From assembly GCA_950097015.1 (NCBI GenBank), contig CATNEN010000025.1, positions 8,234,501 to 8,298,500 on the forward strand: a stretch of DNA of 64,000 nt, given 5' to 3'. Below, piece by piece: positions 46,577 through 58,654 of the stretch. A program made the translations under genes and the position numbers. Each line of letters begins with the position of its first letter. Position 1 is the stretch's first letter. Source of the DNA: Macrostomum hystrix. Its lineage: Eukaryota; Platyhelminthes; Macrostomidae. The notes below the pieces were generated by a model. The model saw only the letters and a program-made list of their open reading frames with translations, had not been told where the DNA came from and ran no database searches.

Positions 46577-47619
46577 CTAATCTATTTGAAATTCGTCCGA
46601 TAAGCCGAAACTTTGTCGCAAAAAGCGTGCCTCAATCGATGCACTTTTAGCCGAATCAGAGCCATGGAAGCCATTCCTGGTATCCGTTAGTCCAACTAAA
46701 GCTCTTAGACAATCCGGCTCCTCTATCAGGGCTCGATAGACCTGAACGGGATTTCGGTGCGAATTTTATCTTTTTATCAAATATAAAAACCTTGTCTTTG
46801 CTATGCAACATGCTTCTTAATAATATTTTGATACATATAGGCTAGTCTATGAACAGCAGGATAACTAGATTTAATTGTGAGTAGCTAAGCTATCGCAGCA
46901 AGGCCACAATAATTAGGGTGCTTGGGGGCTTGGCGTGAAACTTACACGCCAATAAGGTCCTCCGAGGCATAATGAGGGTGTACACTATCTGACAATGAAA
47001 ATGTCTCGGCAGATGTACACCCTGTGTTTGTGTGTGTGCCTGCGTACGTTATCAAATTGCGTGTGTATTCAGTAGTCGTGGACACACACAGAACCACATA
47101 TACACACACTCTCTCCGCGGATTTGGCGCGAGAGGCATGGTAGAACCATTCTGCCGCTCACCCCCCCCCTACTAGTGTTGTCTCTTTGATCCTTTCACGC
47201 TAAACCACAACTATAATTAATTAACTATATGGAGACTCTTTTTAGTTTCTTTTTGGTGGCAGAAAGCATGCATAGCTCGATAGCTGCGCACCTTAGTAGG
47301 GCCAATAATAAGTCGCCAGCGTTGTATGGCTGCATCTCCGCCTAGCAGATAGACGCCAGTGTCCCCAGCCAGTAGGTAATTAGTTAGCCGGTTATAAAAG
47401 AATTTCTCCCTATGCTCCGCATAGAACTCTCTGGCTAATTGGCGACTGAATCGAACCTCCGCCCGGCTTAATATTTGAATGCCTTCGGCTAGCTAGGACA
47501 GATTCTACCAGATCTACGAGTGGTTTAAATCTGTACACATCCGGTTTAAGCAAGGCTAGGGTTACCTGCCAAGCACTGGATGTGGGCATTTGCGAGGCTG
47601 AAATGGAGTCACTAAGCAT
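46577..47619 (-). CDS. NME6: Nucleoside diphosphate kinase 6 (two exons, one frame break)
   Basis: An NDPK-family enzyme of the NME6 group, which in vertebrates is linked to mitochondria. Exon 1 is 47292-47619 and starts at ATG 47619 with an in-frame TAA upstream. It encodes WQVTLALLKPD (active-site Lys), then after the frame break EGIQILSRAEVRFSRQLARE, FYAEHREKFFYNRL and IQRWRLIIGPTK. The intron is 46742-47291 (GTGCGC..TTCAG, phase 0). Exon 2 is 46577-46741: VYRALIEEPDCLRALVGLTD, then TRNGFHGSDSAKSA, which holds the catalytic His in the NxxHGSDS signature, ending FQID. The frame break lies in CTAGCTAGCC (47487-47495) and equals one extra base, or four if CTAG was duplicated. The repaired length is about 162 residues, somewhat short of the vertebrate protein. 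Confidence 0.93.
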
Positions 47620-49740
47620 GTTACTTTTAATTTAATCCAGGCAAGCAATATGTGCTAATTAATAATTATAGCTTAATCAATAAATAAACATACACCTGTA
47701 GCAGAGAATGTATACTAATTGGGGCCTACTTGATGTTACTAGATTACACTGGATCCACACTAGAAAGTGCTGATTATCAACTGTTTTAGTTGATAATGAT
47801 GCCGTTTACTTGCATAATAGTAAAAATGTTTGCAGGATGGCTGTGGGCACTGGCACATAATTTGGGGACAGTTGACCCACAGCCAGTGACTAGGCCATCT
47901 TGCCCATTCCACTGACTGCTGAGCACACACACTCGTACACATAAATTCACTTATGCTTGTATGTACACAGGCACACACTCACATAGTGATGTAAATCTTC
48001 CATGACTTTCTCATTATCAGGCAATGTACACTTTCACTGTAACTTGGGGGCAGCACACTGGGCTGTTATGGTCACTTTGTGGCCAATGTCAATCATTAAT
48101 GGGAATAGGAAAATAGTAGCAAAGTCAAATTTAACATCTTTTATAGGAAAAAGTCGATTAATTAGCCATCTAGGGGACTGGGGTCATGACACCAACATTG
48201 ACCTCATGCTTGGGGCCAATCTGACCCCCAGCCTATGCCCATCCCTTGTCCAAGACCCCTTATTAAATATGTTTATGCTATTAGATTGATTTATGTTAAA
48301 TTATATTTTAGCTGTTCTGACATGTGGAAGAAGTGAAAGTCTGCTATTTGTGGTCACTGTGATAGCAGATATAGTAGCAGTCTAATTTTGGAACCCCAAT
48401 ATCAATGATTAGGTGTTTAGTGAATGGCTCTGTCTATTTATTGATGTTTGAAACAAAAACCAAAATGATCATCTATTTCATGGGGATGCAACTGTAAAGT
48501 ACACCAGCTGATCGATTCAAAATAATATAATTGAGTGTCTAGGTGAATTTAGTCATCAATCAACTTCTAAAGTGAGTTGAGTAATCAACACATTTGTCAA
48601 TACTTGCTGATAGAGAGCAGTATACTCTTCTTGATAGGTACAGATGACAATTTTAATTTGCAACATCAATGAAAGAACAATATATATGGATTTTGGATTG
48701 CCTTGTACAGAAGATTTGTCTAGCAAAGGACATGCCAATCAGAGGCAAGTGAATATATAGGAAATATCATATAGACTAGACTATGATATAGCAGAAATAT
48801 CCAGGGATATTGAATCTTCATCTACTTTAAAAGTGCCCTATTTAACCTCAATTTAAAAATTCGCAAAAAATAATTTTCACTTTATCTATGCTGTTACTCA
48901 TGAGTCACTAACTATAAGAAGTTTATTTTTTTGAGGAAATTAGGCTAAAAAACAAACAATAATATCACAAAACAAACTTTGACGAGATGTGCAAAGAAAC
49001 TTATATAAATATGGGGCCTAGCCAGCAATGTTTAGGTTCCCACTCAAAATTATTTTGAAAATTTTCTTAAATGGTTGAGCTTTTTCATGACTGGTTGTCC
49101 TGTAGCCCCAACCTAAATTGTTCCTATAGCCAACCTTCATAATAGTGTCATCCTTTGCTACCTTTCATTATAAAAGGTAGAGTCACTTAACAGACTCGTA
49201 TGTTAAGCATAAAATACTTTTTGGTTTGATTTCTAATGTTGGACAAACTGTGCGCTAGGATAGTAAAACCTAGCAAAAGCATATAGCGTCTTAATCAAAA
49301 TAAGGCATATGCTATATAGGCTATGGAAATTGGAATTAATGCATTACCATATATAACACTTTCTGAGGAAAACAATTCAGCAACATTTCCTATTAGAAAA
49401 TGATAAGTCATTATTATCTTCTTTGATTTACTGAGCTCTAAAAATGGTAAAATTACTTTTGAATGGGGAAACTGAAAGATTGCAACCTAGTCTTCTGTCT
49501 CAAAAATACATTTGCATAGTCCATATAGTATGCCATTATTTACTATAAGCCTGACCCTATGGGCCTAATATGCCCTTGAAATATTCTGGTATGCATTTGT
49601 ATTGCATACCAAATTAGGTGGTATGGTTGGTGTGCACTTGCTTGACACTGAATTCTTGGTGTGCCCACTGAAGTGCTCAAGATGGGTATAATGCACATGT
49701 GGCACTGAGAATACACACACTTCTTTTTGTACTTTACATT
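47620..49740. other. AT-rich intergenic region
   Basis: No gene recognised. A 95-codon plus frame at 48002-48289 has no known domain. No minisatellite is present. Confidence 0.45.
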
Positions 49741-49749
49741 TTATCAAAT

Positions 49750-49860
49750 AGGTTGACAAAGTGACCAAGTTTCTAGTCTCCCAATAATGGCAGTTGACAA
49801 AGTGACCAAGATGTATTTGTCGTAATTCCAACCATTTGACAAATTGACTCTAAATGCCAT
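49750..49860 (+). repeat. Decayed ~42-bp repeats, left cluster
   Basis: GTTGACAAAGTGACCAAG occurs at about 49751 and 49793, with a weaker copy near 49836. The sequence between (TTTCTAGTCTCCCAATAATGG) is also similar to that of the right cluster at 50946. Confidence 0.7.
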
Positions 49861-49984
49861 GCATCTTCTATGGACAACTCATCAGTAATTAGAAATACCA
49901 GTCTATTGTGCACCTTAATTCCCTGCACCTTAAATGCATGAAAAAACATTAATCTCCAAACCAAAGATAAACCCAATCTATTTT

Positions 49985-50300
49985 GCTAATTTGCTGCCTC
50001 CCATTGACCTGCAGTTTGAACTGGCTGTGGATCATCTGCCTCTGGATTTTCTCCGCAGTGACATCTGGGTTGAAGGCACTGGAAAGTGCCATCTGCTGCT
50101 TTACACCACTAACCAGCTAGAGCTGCTTGCTTCCTAAAAGTAATGGTTTATGGATGGCACCTATGATGATATACACATGCCATTCAAGCAACTGTACTCA
50201 GTGCACTGCTACATCAGAAGGGGGTTGACAACCAAGCAAGTCCCTCTAGCATTCTTTGCTTTGTGCTGTGCTTTGGTGACTGAAGCACAGGGCTGAGAGA
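49985..50300 (+). pseudogene. Decayed MULE-type DNA transposase
   Basis: One frame reads DIWVEGTGKCHLLLYTTNQL, then ELLAS, two stop codons, then WFMDGTYDDIHMPFKQLYSV, HCYIRRG and TKQVPLAFFALCC. This matches the layout of the MULE transposase core as I know it (a position-checking segment, then the WF-DGTF motif with the first catalytic Asp, a QL-S-H segment and KQVPL-F). The two stops at 50135-50143 and loss of the frame after about 50300 show it is inactive. Downstream sequence to about 50570 may be further remnant. No intact terminal inverted repeats were found. Confidence 0.7.
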
Positions 50301-50945
50301 CTGCAGCTGATGTTGTACCCTCTAATTACGGTAATGCACAGGGAGGCCCAGCTAGTGCCAGTGCAAGCTGCTCTGGTGCAATAGGGAGCCCAGGAATGCC
50401 AGCATAGAGTGCGCAAGGAGAAGCTGCAGACAAATGTCAAGCAATACTGGGCCAAGTGTTCTGGAAAATTTTCAATCCGAGGCTTCCTCACCAGCTGTAT
50501 GCACCTTGGCCACATTCTGCAGTTTGTGTGCAGACAAAGGCAGCTGTAGCAGCAGCAGGTGCAGCAGGAGCATTAAGTAGGCAGTGGTTTTTGTCAAAGA
50601 CTTGACTTAATTACATAATTACTTTCACTTGTAAGATGGCCTTTGTGATCTTTGTGATTCTTTGTGAAATTTGTTTTTGTATCAGCAACTTTGTGCTTTT
50701 ATCTTATTTGTTTTTTTATTGCCATATGTGCTGCATCTTTGTGGCAGTATAAACCTTCACAATTGTCTGGTCCCAAGCCCAGAATGAGAAAAGAGGAGGG
50801 TACTTCTATTGTCTTTCTCCAAAATTAAACTAGGCTCTTTCTCAAATATTTCAGGAAATATTAGTGCTTTGGTCCTTTTACTTTAGTTTGTCCTTCATCC
50901 TACTTTGCCCTCATTGGATCCACTACTTGAATGTGTGTGCTAAGG

Positions 50946-51110
50946 GCATAGTTGACAAAGTGACCATGTTTAAATTTGCTATTTTAACACAGTTGACAAA
51001 GTGACCAATTCTATGAGTCTCCAATTTGGATAGTTGACGAAGTGACAAACTATTGACGTCATTCTATAAAACCCTAGTTGACGAAGTGGCAGTTGACAAA
51101 ATGACTAGGA
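50946..51110 (+). repeat. Decayed ~42-bp repeats, right cluster
   Basis: GTTGACAAAGTGACC or GTTGACGAAGTGAC at about 50948, 50991, 51032, 51075 and 51090, with homologous spacers (TTCTATGAGTCTCCAATTTG). They have the same orientation as the left cluster. A further set based on GATGACAAAGT lies at 51690-51855. Confidence 0.7.
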
Positions 51111-51176
51111 ATCCAGAATAAAGTAAAGTTGTTAAGGTAACATAGTAAGGTTGTTAAAAAACAATCAGTGACTTGT

Positions 51177-51306
51177 TTCTTATTAATCAGATTGGCCTAG
51201 GCTTTTAACCTTTAAGTGTGCAAAAAACAGTTCTCGAAATTTTCTTATTAATCAGATTGGCCTAGGCTTTTAACCTTTAAGTGTGCAAAAAACAGTTCTC
51301 GAAATT
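51177..51306. repeat. Two identical tandem copies of a 65-bp segment
   Basis: TTCTTATTAATCAGATTGGC ... CAGTTCTCGAAATT starts at 51177 and again at 51242, with no differences seen, so it is a recent duplication or an assembly artefact. Confidence 0.92.
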
Positions 51307-53124
51307 TTACTTTATATATATATAGACTATACAGTTGCTCATGTCATGAGACACTCTCAAAACATGTTTTTACTCTATCCCTCTAATTATTTTTCTGGCC
51401 TGCAACCAACATGATCCAAAGGTACCTGGACACTTCGTCATCCATATGACAATCAGTCCAATATCTCAGAGGGTGGATAACGAAGAGACTTACACTTGTA
51501 GACACTTCATTATCTATATAGGTCTAAAACAAAAGTTTTCAAAGTTAGAACAGAACCATCCCTCCCCACCCTTACTCACATCATGTTGGCACCAATCTTT
51601 TAACTCTTATAATGAAATCAGTTTTGACACCTCTTTTTGACAATTTAGAGTGTGAAGTGTGTTCACACCTTTGCCCCACCACCCACCTTCACTTTATTGA
51701 TGACAAACTTGATTGCTTGTTATTAGGCCTAGTAGATGACAAACTGACCAAACATTAAAGCATGCCAATTGGCTGGATGACAAAGTGTCCTACCTTCCAA
51801 GTGGATGACAAAGTTGTAAGATGACAAAGTTGTAAGATGATGAAGTGTCTAGGATCTGATCCAGACTATATTGATTAGGCCCCACTAAACATAATTTTTC
51901 ACAGTTTTCTATAACAGTTACCTTCTTTTGTCAAAGGAGCTACTTGCTCATCCATGGATTGTAAGGCCTAACACCAAAATGTAAATAAAAAATTAATGGT
52001 GTAAAATGGACAGAAGAGTAGCTGGCCAAAATTAACACATTATGAACATTGTTATTTAAAGTCTTCTCCTAGTCCCAATAGATTGTTTCGTGCAGAAAGC
52101 TTTGAAATTAAGAACACGTTGATTTTAGGAATAAATAACCTAGCACTACAGAACAATAAGTATGTCTACATATATTTTGGCTGTACTTTTATCGATAGAT
52201 TTTAAAGGTCGTTTTCCCACATGACAACCATGCAGGAAGTCGTGCGGAAAACAATGCGGAAAAGATGGGGATAGCTAGGCCTATGCTAAATGCATTTTTT
52301 TAGTTTAGGAACAATGTAGCAATAGAGACATAAACGAAAATAGTAAATTTAGTATTTAAACTGACAAAAGAGTGGGCTGCTCGTATATTCTCTGTACATA
52401 TCCATTTCAAATTGAAAAAACAAAAAGCATATTTTATCCAATGGCAATAGTCAACGAAAATTTTGAGGTCAGTAAAATGACTCGCTAGGCACCCTTAACC
52501 ACCCCTCTCATTTTTACATCAGAGAAACACTTATAGTGTGCCTGGGCAAGAACTTTCTTATGATTATTGATTAAACAATAATTTACAAATATTTTCCTAT
52601 TTTTGCTTGACCTCGTATTTTTCTTTTTCGTTATACTTCTTATGCTCTATACAGAACAATCTAGATATCAAAACTTGGAATAGAGACGAGCGAAAACGAA
52701 AACCACGGGTATTTCTTACGCACGCTGGGCCTAGCCTTTTTGTTTGTCTACCCCCTTTCGTATGGCATAATTTATTTAGGCCCCACTACTTTTTGCTACA
52801 AGAAGTGGCACTTGCAGTGCTCTGACAATAGGCCTATGTATAGTTATGCAATCAAAAACCAATAAAAATATTGTACAACTTATGTATTCTCATTAAGTAA
52901 TCATAATGTATTAGGCATTAGGCCTATTGAACGTTTAACCAATTATCATTTAACGTTTTATTTAGGCCCTAGGCCTACTTGTATTTAAATTTATTATGTG
53001 CACTCTTATGTATTTTTGTGTTTTTTTAAAACTTTTTATAATCAATGTTTAATTGCAGACCTATTCGGAAGAATATTTACAATCAAGCTTATCCTTTGCC
53101 TTATCCACCACACTTGCCTGATCT
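51307..53124. other. AT-rich non-coding region
   Basis: No gene supported. It is rich in the words TAGGCCTA and AGGCCTA (for example near 51725, 52240, 52826, 52917 and 52972), unlike the left half of the window. Confidence 0.45.
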
Positions 53125-53125
53125 A

Positions 53126-53775
53126 GGGTAATGTATCATCAACCAAACAAGAATGTGTATTTTTTTAACTTCAAACCTAAGCTACAGATTTTCTATTTAA
53201 GATATGATGATAAATCAAAAGCCAAGTTATAGAAAACAGTTAAATCTTTCTAAAAAGTATCTGCTTTTGCTATTTTGTCAAATAGAAAAAAGTTATTCCT
53301 GCTTTTTATCTAAAACCGAATAATGATTTTCATGTATCTTCAAACCAAACAGAGAATTTGATGTTTGGTTTTACAATTTGAGTGAGTGGTTTAAGTTTAA
53401 TCTTATTTTAATGAGTGAACTATCATGAATTATGTCATTTGAAAGCATTTTTCATGCTCTATAAATAACTACATTTATGGTCACTTAATTGGCAAGCAAC
53501 CATATACAATCTTCATCTAAAGTACATACAGAAAAAATGTTGTTAAAAAGTATGCTTTTGCAATAAAAATTTCTACTGAAACATCAATGTCTTTCTTTCC
53601 TCTTAATGCTTCATTGCACATCATGCCTTAGCTTGTATATAATTTATTCAACTTTCAAATTAGTTGTTCTGTGAAACACAATGAGCTTGTTTCTGTCTTG
53701 CACAAGACCAAGGAAAGAAGTCAAAATTATTGTTCGGTTTTGAAGATACACTGTTCAGTTGATGATACATTACCC
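53126..53775. mobile_element. 650-bp MITE with 18-bp perfect terminal inverted repeats
   Basis: The left end GGGTAATGTATCATCAAC (53126-53143) is perfectly inverted at the right end (53758-53775). TA flanks both sides (CTAGGG and CCCTATC), the target duplication of Tc1/mariner-like elements. The interior is AT-rich and has no transposase, so it is non-autonomous. A related subterminal word, GTATCTTCAAACCAAACAG, occurs inside near 53335. Confidence 0.85.
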
Positions 53776-56700
53776 TATCACTAGCAGATTTTGCCTTACT
53801 TTCCGTAATGAAGTTGCATCTATAGGCCCTAGGGTAAACTTCATTAGAACTGTGGCAAATCTAATCTAAATCTTTAATCTAATCTAATAATCTAATCTAA
53901 AGTTAAATCTTTCTCACTCTCTGAACACTCTGCTCAGGTATAGATTCTGAAGAACTAACTCTCAAAAACCTTTCCCCTTTTCTCAGATTTTAAGTGGTAT
54001 GTTTGTTCACCAAGTTTGTATAGAAAGTTGTCCTGAAAGCACAAGAAGATGACTTTTTTTCTAAAAATTCCTTGCTTATTTAATGTTTATAATTACTTTA
54101 GACAAAAAGTTATTCCTATAAATTTAACTTGTTATGCTCTAGGAAGAGAAAAATAATAAATTAATATTTTAGAGGCCTATTACAATTGTATGCATATATA
54201 TATATATATATATGCAAGCAAAGCAAGGAAATGCTACCTCTTTCTCTAGGTAGTCAAAACAGACTTAATGATAAAAAGTGATTCTTTCAAACATCAATTG
54301 ATAGGCTCAAAGTTCAAGAATAACATATCTGGGTGTAGAAAAAAACCCATTAGTAACAAATCTATCTTTTTCATTTTGTATAATTGGCATTTGGAATCTA
54401 TGGCATTGCAGCCACATCTAATTCTGTCTAGCACCTGCAGATAAGAGAAGGCTTAAGGGTTTTTTATTTCTTACTTTAAGCTACTTGTTAAATTTACTTT
54501 TGTAATAGGGCTTCTAACTCTACTTTTCTCTCTCTTGGTAGTGTATTCTTCTGGCCTCTTTTGCTCCTTATTTCTCCCTCTAACTCTTTGTATTCTCCCT
54601 TATACTTTATCTTGGTAACCCTGAAAAGGGTTGTTTAACTCCACAACTCTTATGTTGTGGGTTTCCCTTAAGATAGGGCTTTTGCACTGGCACGAGCAGG
54701 TTTATCCTTCTAAGGCACTGGTCTCTTATTCTCCAGTCTTTGCTGGGTGTTTCTCCAGGATTAGAGGGTCACAGCCTCAATCTGTCTTATTTCCACCCTG
54801 GACACTATCTCCTTAGTATATTAAATAACACAATAATTTCCTTTTCAAATATGTTACTCAGATATTGCCTTTTCATTGGCTCACTGGCAAGGTTTTTTTT
54901 TAACAGTAAAATTTTCTCCTTTATCTATTGTTCTTAAAATTTGTTATAATAAAGTATTTCCCTAAAATATATAAAATAATTTATAATATATGGCATATAG
55001 ATTTTCAGCATAGAAAAAAATATTTGAAACATACTGTATAGCGCACACATTTTGAACTATTACACTTTAGTTATAGATATACTCACTTAGACCAATTATA
55101 TCTTAAAAAATTGTAAAGTAGCTTGCCTTTTTGTTGTTGGTGCCATTGATCAGTCCAATACTTATTTTGATTCCAACTTGGCACAATAAAGCATTACAAT
55201 GTTTAAACTTTGAGGAACAGAAAAATTGAGTCCCTTGACCATTGCTAAGCTTCCATCATGGCTCCTTAACAGTTGCATACAACAGAAGCCTAAAATAAGA
55301 TAATATTATTTATTGCTATAATAATAAATATAATAACAAAAGTATAACAGCTGCTGCATCTGTTGCACTGTGGCAGTTTGTGGGCATTGGATATAGTTGG
55401 AGGCCTGAAGTTGCAATTTGTTTGACAGCTTTTATAACTAAAAAGCAATCATCTTGTCATGGAGTAGATAATTATATCCTTGGTATAGAACAAGTGCAAA
55501 CTATAGATCAGTTTCAAATGAAAACCTACTTCAAGGATACCCTGCAGTAACTATACACCATGCAAAAGAGAAAACACTATTTTCAAATCAATTAATCAAT
55601 GAATTAGAGAGATTGCTGGGTGACATGCGCTACAGACAGAAAGGGAAGAGAAGGAGAGAGAGAATATGATCATGCAAAACAGAAAGAAAGGGAGGGAGAT
55701 AGATAAAGAAACAGATAGGGGGAGCTAAACAGTAGGTGGAAGCAAAGAGGGAATGAATAGTGGTATTAAATATTTGTTTTAATAAATCATTAAGGTCTAA
55801 TGCAAAAAAATATAGTGTCTGATCATTGAGATAATACAGGTGTAGGTGAGGAGAAGCAGATGAGAATATTATAGAAGCAGACAATATCAGAGAATACACA
55901 CACACATATATATATAGATATAGATAAAGAAAGTGAGCCACTAGCAAAAGATCACTTCATATGCAGTTTTTACCGTATAAAATCTGTACTATGCCTATAT
56001 TCCAAATGCATTGTATTTTATTTCTAATATACTAAATTATGAAAATCTTGCTTGCTTCACTATCTATAGTTTAATTTTAGCTTCACAAAACATTGTCATT
56101 GCCATTAAGAGCTCTGATATACTTATGGCTTAAAACTTTTTTCAGTTTGGCATATGATTTTAACATAAATGACTCCTTGTTATTGACTATGGAAGCTAGT
56201 GAAACCTTTAGTGAAATATTGTCTTTTTGTTTGAATGAGCTCAGTTTTAAGGCACTAAAGCATATATCTAAAATAATATCCTATGAGCAATCCTTTTCTT
56301 GCTCTCCTATTCTCTATAATGCAAGAGTCATTCCTCACCTCAATCTTGGCCAATTATTATAGAAAGGAGATAATTTTGTGACTTCCTGTTATCTATGGAG
56401 CCAGTCAGAGTTGTGGCAGTTTCATTTGCTATGAATAAATTCTGCACATTTAATTAATTTAACTGATTAATTGTTTGTTAGTCATATTCCAATAAAATAT
56501 TTGCTTGCTTTTGAATTTTTGTAGTTTATGGTTGATTTCGTTCTACTTTATTTGTTCATATAACTTTTAGCTTTCATCTTTTAAACAGTCTAAATTTAAG
56601 ATTTTCTAGTAAAGCCTAGTATAAAGATAGTGTTAGTGACTAGAAGTCTATAATTGAATCAATTTTTGGACCACAAGAACAATATATAAAAACACTACTT

Positions 56701-57035
56701 TAAGGACTGCCCTAAGTAAAACTGTCCAATTTTGTTCTATTTTTTCATAGAATCCATATTTTAATCATTCCTGTAGTTAAAGAAAAAATAGGAAAACAGA
56801 GGCATAGTATTTAAAAAATGTATATTGTATACTCATAGGCTTACAAATAGTTATTAAAAAATTAATTTGAAATCAATTACTTTATTTATAGATCAGAGAT
56901 CAAGTAAAAATCTACAAAAGGATGACATTTTAGACCCACTGCAGGCAGAGTTCTATTGAGTTGATCAGTGGCAGAGGCAAGTTAATGACTCTGTTTGTTG
57001 TCACAGATATAGTCATTGACGTAGGTGGTTTGGAT
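53776..57035. other. AT-rich non-coding region
   Basis: Contains (TA)n near 54197, a CACACACATATATATATAG run near 55900 and no supported gene. Frames of 60-105 codons here lack domains. Confidence 0.45.
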
Positions 57036-57430
57036 GGCTAGGACGACAGGGTGGACAAGGGCAAGGGAAGTAGACTGAGGCAAAGTCTAGTGAAGATGAC
57101 AGATAAAGCCCGATGGCGGAGAGGCCAAGTTCAGTCCCGATGCAGTGGGGCGAAGGAGGTTCAGCTTGCAGCGCGAAGGGTGCTCAACGTCATGCAGCTG
57201 GATCCAGAACTGTGCAGACAGGAAGGTGAAGGTGAAGGTTGATTGGGAGGATCTGACATTCGGAGTGTAGATCTTGGACCGCAGGTGCAGTCCAGCTGGT
57301 GCAGCTGAGGTAATTGAGGGTTAGTGTGGCATCTCCCCAGTCTATGGACTGAACAGCATTACATAGCCTTCAGATGTTCTGTGCAATAGCTGCAGCTGTG
57401 TTGTTGGCTGCACATGGCCCAATTGGGATA
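57036..57430 (+). mobile_element. Retroelement 3' remnant with SINE-like tail
   Basis: A short frame reads VKMTDKARWRRGQVQSRC, similar in style to the C-terminal end of non-LTR retrotransposon ORFs (a D-R-WR motif). It is followed by GGCATCTCCCCAGTCTATGG and ACTGAACAGCATTACATAGC, which match the tails of the SINEs at 33.5 and 34.4 kb. A LINE and SINE sharing a 3' tail is one interpretation. Confidence 0.4.
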
Positions 57431-58654
57431 GGTGTTATCAATTAGTATTATATTAATTATCTCTGTAAGTCACAGTGTTGCCAAAGGCTTGGCAAAGCCA
57501 TTCGAAGTTCTCTGACTATGTTGAGTTAACTGTCAATACTCATATTCAAGCTGTAGATGCTAATTTATGCAGTTTTTTATTTTTATGAGTTGTTTGTCTT
57601 TAGGTACATTTGGATTATGTAAATATAAATCTGCTTGCTTTACATTCGCAGTCATTGATAAATTTTTACCCAAAATAGCTTCTGTGTTACGTATGGCTTA
57701 CTTCTGAAGTCTAATGAACTGTTTCATATTCTATTGACTTCCAGTCTCTTATCTATTTCTCAATAAAAAGCTGCAGTCCAATGTCGTAACTGACTAAATG
57801 GTCCAACCCAAGTAGATGTTGCATATAGAAATATGAGCAACAGTGGTAAGTTACTTGATATACTGCTTCAAATAGAAACATGCGCATATATTTCACAAAA
57901 TGAGCACTCTGAAATACAAATCATTAACTGGGTTAAATTGGGAAACCATTTTTCAATCTGGCAAGTTTAAACGTTGCACTGATTTACAGACAGAATTGCA
58001 AATAATAATAGATGCGAGCATTGCATATTATAATAATGTCCAAAGTTATAGATAAATAAAACAGTATGTGTAGATGTTGTATAATGTAGGAGTGCATTGA
58101 TTTTGTCATTTCATTCAACACATTTCCCGATAGTTGTAATTAATAAATAGTTGTCTTTCGCTTGAAATTAAAAATATGTAAGGACATCAGCACAGGCTAT
58201 AAATGAGGAAGGTTTTGAATTAATTTCGGTGTAAAATAGGATATATTAGGATATATATTTACAAAGTCTATTCCTTTATTAACGCGATTCACATGTGGGA
58301 TAAGCAATAATGCTGTAAAGTAGCTAAACAGTAACTTTATGGTCTTTAAAATGAAAGCTTTAAATTCAAAGTGAAATAGAAGAATGTTAAATTGTCTCAA
58401 CCAGCAATCGAAGCGCAGGCAGTTGAATTTCTAAGGTTCGAATATAGGTACAGGATTTCTGTGTGTCTTCAGATTTTTTAACAGTCACCCTTTTTAATTT
58501 TTGTCTATAAAATGCATAAAATTTGCAAGGTAAGTCAGACAAGCATTACAAAGTCACAATGGGTTACGAAAAATTAAGCTCTTACAATAAATAGTTCAGA
58601 TTGAAGCATAGATTCTAGCTAGCTGTCTTTCAATAGAATTAAAATGTAGCATTC
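57431..58654. other. Region downstream of CACNA2D
   Basis: AT-rich. AATAAA on the minus strand at 58275-58280 is a possible polyadenylation signal about 375 nt after the stop codon. No gene seen. Confidence 0.45.
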
